Shown piece after piece: positions 1 through 6,953 of a stretch of DNA of 64,000 bases. A program made the translations under genes and the position numbers. The notes below the pieces were generated by a model that was not told the DNA's origin, did not search any database, and was given only the letters and a program-made list of their open reading frames with translations. This DNA is from Roseivirga ehrenbergii (GTDB lineage: Bacteria; Bacteroidota; Bacteroidia; Cytophagales; Cyclobacteriaceae): the NCBI RefSeq assembly GCF_001593005.1, contig NZ_LQZQ01000045.1, forward strand, positions 806,001 to 870,000. The letters are read 5' to 3'. Position 1 is the first letter of the stretch. Each line of letters starts with the position of its first letter.

Positions 1-930
1 AACCAGTTACATCTTCGCTAAAAGTGAAAGTTGCAATAAATGCACTGTTGATTGGATTAGCTGCTGTGCTTGTGATTGCCACGGTTGGACTGGTCAAGTC
101 AGCTGTAATACTAAATTGAGTAGCTGCTGTATTTTCGTTGGTTGCTGCGTCTTGAGCTACATTCGCGGATACATCCACAGTTACTGCACCGTCCGTAGTT
201 GGAGTAATTAATGCAGTATAAACCGTTGCACTAGTGGAAGCGAAGTTACTTGCCGTACCATTTGCAACCGTAATATCTCCTATGGCAAAACCAGTTACCG
301 CCTCGCTGAAGGTAAATGTCGTTGTAAATGCTCCATTGATTTGATTGGCTGCTGTGCTTGTAATTGCCACGGTTGGACTAGTTAAGTCAGCAGTAATACC
401 AAACTGAGCAGCAGCGGTGTTTCCATTCGTTGCTGCGTCTTGAGCCACATTCGCGGCTACATCCACCGTTACAGCACCATCCGTAGTTGGAGTAATTAAT
501 GCAGTATAAACCGTTGCGCTAGTGGAAACGAAGTTACTTGCCGTACCATTTGCAACCGTAATATCTCCTATGGCAAAACCCGTGACAGCTTCACTGAAAG
601 TAAATGTCGTTGTAAATGCTCCATCAATTGGGTCAGCTGCTGTGCTTGTAATTGCCACAGTTGGACTAGTTAAGTCAGCTGTAAGGCTAAACTGTGTGGC
701 AGCGGTGTTTCCATTCGTTGATGCATCTTGGGCTACATTTGTAGCTACATCCACCGTTACAGCACCATCCGTAGTTGGAGTAATTAATGCAGTGTAAACA
801 GAAGGACTTGTTGCATTGAAAGCACTTGCAGTGCCGTTGCCTACATTGATATCACCAACGGTAAACCCAGTCACATTTTCACTGAAGGTAATCGTTATAT
901 CAAAACCATTTGTCGGTGAGGTGGCTAGGC
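1..930 (-). repeat. 288-bp in-frame tandem repeats encoding 96-residue Ig-like domains
   Basis: The same sequence landmark (CTGCTGTGCTTG) recurs at 61, 349 and 637, exactly 288 bp apart, with only a few substitutions between units. A fourth unit near 790-930 is clearly diverged. The period equals 96 codons. The near identity of the inner copies suggests recent amplification or gene conversion, so copy number may vary between strains and assembly errors are possible here. Confidence 0.9.
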
Positions 931-3046
931 TGCTCAATGAAACTGTTGGAGCCACTGGACTTGAAATTACGGTAGTATTGGCGTCTGTGTCATTTCGTTC
1001 ACCATCACTCAGTTGAATAGTAAAAGTTGTTTTCTCAGTACTTCCTGAGGCAACCCTATTATCCGTTGGGTTAAATACCAAAGCTCTTAAACTGGCCTGT
1101 AAACTGGCAGCATCCGTGCTTGCTAAGGTATATGGCCCCGAACCCGTAAGACCTGTTCCTGACAAGACTCCTTTGGCATTGTCGTCTAAGGCTATGGTGG
1201 CTGAAACATTGTCTCCATTAGGGTCGGCTATTGTAATTGCAGAAAATGGACTAATTGTAGCATTATCGTTTACCGCTTGATTAGCAACAGCACCAGTAAT
1301 TACAGGGACAGCTAGGGAGTATTCGTTGATATCTTTTCCTTCAAAACCTAGTACAAACATTTTGGTACCATCAGAATTGAAAGTAACTGAATTAGGTTGA
1401 CCATCTTGTGAAGCTACAGAAAAACGTGCTGCATTACCTGCAAAAGCAGCAGTAGACAAATCAAAAGCAGTAGTTAGTGTGTATTGGTTAATATCATCAC
1501 CAGAGGAACCCATCAATAACAAATTGAAGCCGTTGTTCACAAACACAATGGACTGAGGAAACAATTCTTGCGTTCCTACGAGCAACCTTTTGCTGTAAGT
1601 AGCAGAAGAAACATCAAAGGCCTCTGAAAGTATATACTCATTCACTGCATCATTATCGCTGCCAGCCACATACATTTTAGTGCCATCATGATTGAATGTG
1701 AGCGATGTTGGATAGGTTTCTTGAGCTGCCACCGAAAAACGTTGTGCGTTTCCGGCAAAAACTGCCGTAGAAATGTCAAAAGCAGTGGAAAGATTATATT
1801 CATTAACATCGTCACCAATTGTTCCAATTACAAACATTTTGGAGCCATCATTATTGAAAGCAAAAGAGCGTGGATTAGTTTCTTCTAGAGCCACTGAAAA
1901 TCGCTCGGCATCCCCAGCATAAACTGATGAGGTAACATCATAAGCAACAGACAGATTGTATTCATTAATATCATCACCACTACTCCCCATTACGTACAAC
2001 TTTGTGCCATCCAGATTAAAAGCAATGGCTCTGGGCTCACTCTCTTGCGCAGCCACTGAAAATCGGTCTTCATTACCTTCAAAGATTGCTTTGGATATAT
2101 CAAAAGCACCTGATATAGTATTTACATAATTCGTTTTTGTGAGTGTTCTTGAGCAACCGTCAAGATCACTAACCGTCAGGCTTACATCGAAAGTACCAGA
2201 TGTAGTATAAGTATGTGTCGGGTTTTGTAAGTTAGAAGTTGAACCATCTCCGAAGTTCCAGCTCCAATTAACAATAGGAGAAGTTGAAGTTGATTGGTTT
2301 TGAAAAGTTATTGCGCCTGTGCCACCCAATATTGTGGTGCCAGTCGTACTAAATTTAACCATAGGGCCAATGACCTGAACGTAATTGGTTCTGGTTTTTT
2401 CATGAGTACACCCCCCAGAATCTGTAATTTTTAGTTTTACCGTATAGGCTCCAGATTTATCATAAACATGTGAAGGATTTTGACTTGTTGAGGTACTTCC
2501 ATCGCCAAAATCCCAAGCCCAGCCAACAATGGTATTAGCCCCTGAAATAGACGATGCATCTGTGAAATTTACCGTAAGTGGTCCGCAGCCAAAAAGTGAT
2601 GTACCTGTAAAGTCAGCTGTTGCTACCGAGATGGAAACTGTTTCAGTATAAGTATCTGTATAGCCAAAAATAGTATCTTGAACGGTCAGTCTAACAGTGA
2701 AGTTTCCAGTGGTTGTATAAGTATGACTTGGGTTTTTAACTCTTGATGTGCCCCCATCACCAAAATTCCATGACCAAGTATCGGGATTAACTGATTGATC
2801 CGTAAAGGAAACTATCTGTGGATTTGAGCAGCTCTGGGTTGGAGTAGCACTAAATTTCGCATCAAAGGTTTGAGCCTTAACCACTGTTACAAATGAGATC
2901 AATAGCAGCGTTAACATTGCGATTCTAGATACACCTGTCCAGCAACTTAATTTAGATACTAAATCACTCTTATAGAGTTGAAAAGAATTTGAAGTCTTAG
3001 CTATAGGCAAGCTTTGCGAGGTTAACTGATGTGGTTGAGCTTCCAT
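1..3046 (-). CDS. Giant PKD / propeller-repeat / Ig-like repeat surface protein, 3' end outside window
   Basis: The minus-strand frame stays open from an ATG at 3046 to the window edge (about 1015 codons, no stop). After an extended N-terminus, a hydrophobic signal segment (MLTLLLISFVTVVKAQ) is followed by three PKD domains with W-x-W-x-FGDG motifs (about residues 65-300), then five ~54-residue repeats of the type F-N-x-D-G-T-K-M-(F/Y)-V-x-G (about 305-575) that look like beta-propeller blades. Next comes a cadherin-like stretch (about 580-680) and 96-residue Ig-like repeats containing FSEnVTGF-x-(V/I)-GDI. This is probably a secreted or cell-surface adhesin-like protein; in this phylum such proteins usually end in a T9SS sorting domain, which is not visible here. 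The start could instead be the ATG at 2917, which would leave a short normal signal peptide, but a good -7 box just above 3046 favours the long form. Its own promoter carries the same palindrome as the response-regulator operon. Confidence 0.85.
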   Translation of the reverse strand, partial: MEAQPHQLTSQSLPIAKTSNSFQLYKSDLVSKLSCWTGVSRIAMLTLLLISFVTVVKAQTFDAKFSATPTQSCSNPQIVSFTDQSVNPDTWSWNFGDGGTSRVKNPSHTYTTTGNFTVRLTVQDTIFGYTDTYTETVSISVATADFTGTSLFGCGPLTVNFTDASSISGANTIVGWAWDFGDGSTSTSQNPSHVYDKSGAYTVKLKITDSGGCTHEKTRTNYVQVIGPMVKFSTTGTTILGGTGAITFQNQSTSTSPIVNWSWNFGDGSTSNLQNPTHTYTTSGTFDVSLTVSDLDGCSRTLTKTNYVNTISGAFDISKAIFEGNEDRFSVAAQESEPRAIAFNLDGTKLYVMGSSGDDINEYNLSVAYDVTSSVYAGDAERFSVALEETNPRSFAFNNDGSKMFVIGTIGDDVNEYNLSTAFDISTAVFAGNAQRFSVAAQETYPTSLTFNHDGTKMYVAGSDNDAVNEYILSEAFDVSSATYSKRLLVGTQELFPQSIVFVNNGFNLLLMGSSGDDINQYTLTTAFDLSTAAFAGNAARFSVASQDGQPNSVTFNSDGTKMFVLGFEGKDINEYSLAVPVITGAVANQAVNDNATISPFSAITIADPNGDNVSATIALDDNAKGVLSGTGLTGSGPYTLASTDAASLQASLRALVFNPTDNRVASGSTEKTTFTIQLSDGERNDTDANTTVISSPVAPTVSLSSLATSPTNGFDITITFSENVTGFTVGDINVGNGTASAFNATSPSVYTALITPTTDGAVTVDVATNVAQDASTNGNTAATQFSLTADLTSPTVAITSTAADPIDGAFTTTFTFSEAVTGFAIGDITVANGTASNFVSTSATVYTALITPTTDGAVTVDVAANVAQDAATNGNTAAAQFGITADLTSPTVAITSTAANQINGAFTTTFTFSEAVTGFAIGDITVANGTASNFASTSATVYTALITPTTDGAVTVDVSANVAQDAATNENTAATQFSITADLTSPTVAITSTAANPINSAFIATFTFSEDVTG
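1320..2130 (-). repeat. Five ~54-residue propeller-like repeats (153-162 bp period)
   Basis: Equivalent points lie at 1320, 1482, 1635, 1797 and 1959, spaced 162, 153, 162 and 162 bp. Each unit encodes F-N-x-D-G-T-K-M-x-V-x-G followed by D-x-(I/V)-N-E-Y-x-L-S and R-F-S-V-A-x-Q-E. Similar DGTKMYV repeats are known from bacterial and phage surface proteins and are predicted to form beta-propeller blades. Copies are more diverged than the 96-residue repeats further downstream in the same protein. Confidence 0.8.
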
Positions 3047-3063
3047 AATCACTTAGGTAAAGC

Positions 3064-3071
3064 CAAAGTTA
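3064..3071 (-). promoter_or_regulatory. -7 promoter box of the giant surface protein
   Basis: On the minus strand this reads TAACTTTG, a full match to the Bacteroidota -7 consensus TAnnTTTG. It lies 18 bp before the ATG at 3046. No -33 TTTG is seen at the usual distance; the palindrome at 3094-3111 occupies that place, which suggests activator-dependent transcription. Confidence 0.6.
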
Positions 3072-3093
3072 AAACCCAGAGTCGCGGTAAAAC

Positions 3094-3111
3094 ATACGTA
3101 GCGATACGTAT
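3094..3111. promoter_or_regulatory. Palindromic operator ATACGTA-N4-TACGTAT
   Basis: ATACGTA (3094-3100), four bases, then TACGTAT (3105-3111) form a perfect inverted repeat. The same core with the same 4-base spacer recurs at 6894-6911, upstream of the adjacent NarL-type response regulator. Both sites sit about 32 bp upstream of a -7-like box. The inferred role is a binding site for that response regulator. Confidence 0.6.
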
Positions 3112-3177
3112 TTTCACTAAAAGATTAGTAAATAATTCACTTTCGTGCTTTCAGAGAAGTAATGAATAAAACAGCTT

Positions 3178-6100
3178 TTATTTAGGGATTACCAGCGAAA
3201 TGATTGTTCCGGTACCTTTGGAGACAATGCTCAGTTTACCATTAAGCATGGCTATTCTTTCATTTAAGGTTTTGAGCCCTAAAGAAGTACCTGATTGTTG
3301 TTCCTGTTCTACAATAAAACCTCGACCATTGTCTTGAATATTGATTAAAACTTTGTGTTTTAGTCGCTCAATGGTAAGCTTAGCAGAAGCAGCATTAGCA
3401 TGCTTTACGATATTATTCAGGGCTTCTTGAATAATTCTATAGAGATTCAACTCTTCATCATCTGCAAAAATATCATCAATATTTTCAAGGTCGGTAGAAA
3501 AGAATATATCTGAATTCTCATCCAATTGACGAATCATTTCTTCCAATGCAGCGGTAAGCCCTAGCCTACTAAGTACTACGGGATGTAGGTTTCTAGTAAT
3601 GCTTCGTACTTCTTCCAGAGTATCACTTACATTCTTAACTAAAGCTTGGTTTTGAGTAGCATTTGCCTGGTTTTTGAGTAGTATCAACTGCTGACCAACA
3701 CTATCGTGCAAATCACGAGAAATTCTAATTCTTTCTTCTTCTTGAACTTTCAAAAGAGAGCGTGAATAATGCTGTTCTAAAGCTTTTTCCTTATTGGCCT
3801 GCCTTATGAAATAATAACTGACAGCTATCACAAATAATACACAAATTAGTGCGAACCATATGGTGCGATAAAAGAATTCTTTGGCATAAATATTCATTTC
3901 AAAAGCTTCACCAAAAGGCGCCCCTTCAGAATCTACCATTCTAACTTTTAAATGATATTTACCGGCAGCCAAATTATTGAACTGAATTTCTCCAGATTCC
4001 TTTATACCAAGCCATTCACCATTATTCAAGCTATATTCCATATCTAGTGTTGGTTGATGAAGCAAGTTTTTTGGTGCTACTTGAATTTTTAAGTACTTGT
4101 TCTCAGCCGGTAGGTATACTTCATTAACCTGTGCTAAATCGTTGAATGATACAACGCTTATATTGGTGCTTTCTTTAGTACTAAAGTAAGTAAGCCCGGT
4201 AAGCACAACCTTCCCTCCTCTTTCTAGCTTTCGCAGTTTATCTGTTTCAAAGTAGTTTAACCCCCTAACCGATCCTAAAAGGACCCCTCCTTCATTGACC
4301 TGATAAGTACTAAAGCGATTAAACTCATTATTACTAAAACCATCATCTTCCATATACCTTATTAGGGATTTGGTTTGTGGGTTGTACTTGATAAGTCCCG
4401 AAAATGTAGCAAACCATAAATTTGATTGCGCATCTTGAAAAACTGAAACAATTGGGCTTTTGAGTGGGTCTGTAAAAATCAATTCAGGTTTACTGTTTTC
4501 ATGTCTTAAGCGAAAAACCCTGCCATCAGTGGTGGTTACCATTAGACCATAGTCTTCTAAAACATCAAGCATCATCAACTTATTCGATTCCACCTGAATA
4601 TCTACAAAACCCTCTTTTCCTTGTTTAAAGGTAAAAAGGCCACTCTCGGTAGTAGCAAAAAAAGTTTCACCAAACCTAATTAGGTCAACCATGGTGAGCG
4701 AATCATTTTTTGACAGTGGCTGATTTCTTTTAGATACCTTATCGAATTCTATTAATGGATATTTAACCGAACCGTAGACCAATCTATCACCATCGTTAAC
4801 CATCGCCCTTATAGGGAAATGTCGAAAGCGTTCTACCTTATGCGTTTCTGGATCGATAAATAAAATCCCTTCATTGTAATTGGTCCAAATGCCATGTTTA
4901 TCAATAAACACTCCTCGTATTTCAGAAATAGGAAACGGTTTATTATTAAGATATAATGGAAATGGCTCCTCAGTCTTCTTGTCAATATCAATAAGGAAGA
5001 AACCACTATTTTCAGTTGTCACCAAGTAGTTATTCTTCTTCAAATTGACAATACTTCTAATACTATGGTCTCCTAAAAATGTCTCTACATTGTTGTTATT
5101 GAACATTACGTAGTAGAGTTTTCCTGAACCAGAAAAAAACAGTTCTTTCCTTAGGTTTTTGCTCACCATTATTTGGGCATCATCAACTGCAAAGTGCGCT
5201 GACTCCCCCTCAAATGTAGAGTTAAAAAAGAACCTCTTAATGGTTAATACGCCATCTCTTGACTCAAACCTTGCGGCATTCCCAAAATCATCATTTAGTG
5301 TACCTTTTCTTAAAGGTAAACTTGCGTTTAAAGAATTCACTCTATCAGAAGATTCAAAACTACTTCTAGCCCAACTCATTGTCTTGGAGTTGTATTTATA
5401 CATACTCGTTTCATTGTTCAAAACGAAATGATAATAGCCTTCAAAAAATAAAGGGGTATAAAGCGTAGGTACTTCCTGATTTTTAATACTACGTAAACCA
5501 AAATCCTCGTAATTGAACTTCTTTAGAACATCACCCTTAAGGCTATATGCAATAACCCCTGCTCGAGCTTCAGAAGTGAGAAAGTGATCATCGAAGAAAA
5601 TAACCTGACGAAAATAAGACTCAGTTTCACTTTGTAACTCGAACAGATCGCTATAAGACAGGTCGTCTTCTAAGCGAACTAGATAGGTAACTCCCCCTCT
5701 GTTATTAGCCACAAAGGCCTTTTCTCCTTGCACAAAAAAGCCTGTAATCTTATTCTGATCACTATGTTGGCCCAAAAAAAACTCTCTAAACTGAAATGTA
5801 TTGGGGTTGAAAAGGTAAAGTCTTTGACTCTCCAAAGAACTCATAATAAAGTAGAATTGCCCATCACTTCTCTTATGAAGCGATACATTGATGGGAGAAA
5901 AATCTGTGGGGATTGTAGGAATATTCACTGTATGAAAATTCAAACCATCAAACCATTGCAGTTTGGGCACATTATTCATAAAAAGACTGACTCCAAGTTC
6001 TGACTCAAGCCCACTTAACCAGAGCCAACCCTCCTGATCATATGCTAATGAATGAATATCACCTACCTCTAGCCCATCTCTTTCATCAAATATTTTGAAT

Positions 6101-6204
6101 GCTGAAGCAGTTCGGTCAAGGCTGTTTTGAGCAAATAGTGTAATGGTGGCTGAAAACAGCCATAAATAGAGGCAGGAGTTCAAGTAATGCTTTACAGATA
6201 ACAC
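3178..6204 (-). CDS. Propeller-type sensor histidine kinase (HisKA_3 / HATPase_c)
   Basis: Signal-transducing membrane kinase of 1008 residues. An N-terminal signal segment is followed by a large periplasmic part that looks like two-component-regulator propeller blades, then a Y_Y_Y-like domain (about 690-775), one transmembrane helix (about 780-800), and a cytoplasmic kinase. The dimerisation/phosphoacceptor motif is R-D-L-H-D-S-V-G-Q-Q with the histidine at about residue 833, typical of the NarX/LiaS HisKA_3 class; the N box (YRIIQEALNNIVKHA) and the G box DNGRGF follow. Translation starts at a GTG whose first base is the last base of the upstream response-regulator stop (TAGTG), so the two are translationally coupled and very likely form a cognate pair. 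The ligand cannot be inferred. Confidence 0.92.
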   Translation of the reverse strand: MLSVKHYLNSCLYLWLFSATITLFAQNSLDRTASAFKIFDERDGLEVGDIHSLAYDQEGWLWLSGLESELGVSLFMNNVPKLQWFDGLNFHTVNIPTIPTDFSPINVSLHKRSDGQFYFIMSSLESQRLYLFNPNTFQFREFFLGQHSDQNKITGFFVQGEKAFVANNRGGVTYLVRLEDDLSYSDLFELQSETESYFRQVIFFDDHFLTSEARAGVIAYSLKGDVLKKFNYEDFGLRSIKNQEVPTLYTPLFFEGYYHFVLNNETSMYKYNSKTMSWARSSFESSDRVNSLNASLPLRKGTLNDDFGNAARFESRDGVLTIKRFFFNSTFEGESAHFAVDDAQIMVSKNLRKELFFSGSGKLYYVMFNNNNVETFLGDHSIRSIVNLKKNNYLVTTENSGFFLIDIDKKTEEPFPLYLNNKPFPISEIRGVFIDKHGIWTNYNEGILFIDPETHKVERFRHFPIRAMVNDGDRLVYGSVKYPLIEFDKVSKRNQPLSKNDSLTMVDLIRFGETFFATTESGLFTFKQGKEGFVDIQVESNKLMMLDVLEDYGLMVTTTDGRVFRLRHENSKPELIFTDPLKSPIVSVFQDAQSNLWFATFSGLIKYNPQTKSLIRYMEDDGFSNNEFNRFSTYQVNEGGVLLGSVRGLNYFETDKLRKLERGGKVVLTGLTYFSTKESTNISVVSFNDLAQVNEVYLPAENKYLKIQVAPKNLLHQPTLDMEYSLNNGEWLGIKESGEIQFNNLAAGKYHLKVRMVDSEGAPFGEAFEMNIYAKEFFYRTIWFALICVLFVIAVSYYFIRQANKEKALEQHYSRSLLKVQEEERIRISRDLHDSVGQQLILLKNQANATQNQALVKNVSDTLEEVRSITRNLHPVVLSRLGLTAALEEMIRQLDENSDIFFSTDLENIDDIFADDEELNLYRIIQEALNNIVKHANAASAKLTIERLKHKVLINIQDNGRGFIVEQEQQSGTSLGLKTLNERIAMLNGKLSIVSKGTGTIISLVIPK

Positions 6205-6839
6205 TACTTTAACAAGTGTTTATTTTGCAAAACCCAAGTAGTTAACCCGTTAGGCTTACCTTCTAAGTCCAACTTTTGAATAACATTACTACGATGTTTT
6301 TCTACGGTTCTTTCCGAAATAAAAAGCTTATCGGCAATCTCTCGGGTAGATTGGCCTGCGGCTATAAGCTTAAGGATTTTTCGTTCAGAAGGAGTAAGTG
6401 CTTCTACCTTTTCTAAAGACGATTGAGCAAACTTTACGTCTTTTAACTGAAAAGCATTACTAAAGTATTGCCCTCCATTTGCTACTTCTCTGATACAAGC
6501 TTCTATTTCTTCCAAAGCATCTTCCTTTAACAAGTAACCTGATACGTTCAAGCTTTTTGCTCTAGCAATAAACTCTATTTCTTTATGATATGAAAGAATA
6601 ATAAACCTAGTTTCATAGCCTTTTCCCATACAATACTTGGCTACAGTAAGCCCATCCATTAGAGGCATTTCTATATCGAGAATAGCAATATCAGGATTGA
6701 ACTCTGTAATTAGTTTTAAAGCAGCACTTCCGTCACTGGCTGTTCCCAAAACATCGAAGCCTTTAGAGATTAGAGTAGACTCTAGCCCCTGTAATAATAA
6801 AGGGTGATCATCAGCTAAAACTAAGGTTATCCTATTCAT
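6204..6839 (-). CDS. NarL/LuxR-family response regulator
   Basis: 211 residues. An N-terminal receiver domain has the acidic pair near residues 10-11 (LADDHP) and phosphoacceptor Asp55 in A-I-L-D-I-E-M-P. The C-terminal LuxR-type helix-turn-helix (about 148-197) contains LTPSERKILKLIAAGQST and ISERTVEKHRSNV. It is a DNA-binding transcription factor controlled by phosphorylation from the kinase encoded directly downstream in the same transcript. An inverted repeat with 14-bp arms at 6887-6918 lies 48 bp upstream of the start, and a shorter copy lies upstream of the neighbouring giant surface protein, so autoregulation plus control of that protein is the simplest reading. Confidence 0.93.
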   Translation of the reverse strand: MNRITLVLADDHPLLLQGLESTLISKGFDVLGTASDGSAALKLITEFNPDIAILDIEMPLMDGLTVAKYCMGKGYETRFIILSYHKEIEFIARAKSLNVSGYLLKEDALEEIEACIREVANGGQYFSNAFQLKDVKFAQSSLEKVEALTPSERKILKLIAAGQSTREIADKLFISERTVEKHRSNVIQKLDLEGKPNGLTTWVLQNKHLLK

Positions 6840-6862
6840 TTAGAAATTGAGTATTTAGAACG

Positions 6863-6870
6863 TGAAGATA
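6863..6870 (-). promoter_or_regulatory. Putative weak -7 box of the response-regulator operon
   Basis: The minus strand reads TATCTTCA, which matches TAnnTTTG only in part. It is listed because its distance from the palindrome centre (about 32 bp) equals the distance seen at the surface-protein promoter. Confidence 0.35.
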
Positions 6871-6886
6871 GCCTTAATGAATAACA

Positions 6887-6918
6887 CCTAACAATACGTA
6901 GGGCTACGTATTGTTAGG
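6887..6918. promoter_or_regulatory. Perfect 14-bp-arm palindromic operator upstream of response regulator
   Basis: CCTAACAATACGTA (6887-6900), spacer GGGC, then its exact inverse TACGTATTGTTAGG (6905-6918). The central ATACGTA-N4-TACGTAT is shared with 3094-3111. A terminator role is less likely because it lies upstream of a gene start and has no T-run on the transcript strand. Confidence 0.6.
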
Positions 6919-6953
6919 TAAAGTGGGGTTTTAAAATGCCTATAGCTCAATCA

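Noticed and set aside
1-960. Regular repeats suggestive of a CRISPR array
   Set aside because: Period is 288 bp, repeats are contiguous and in frame with an Ig-like coding sequence; there are no unique spacers.
522-1016. Plus-strand reading frames over the repeat region
   Set aside because: They run antisense to a clear, long, domain-rich minus-strand frame and only reflect low stop density in Thr/Val-rich repeats.
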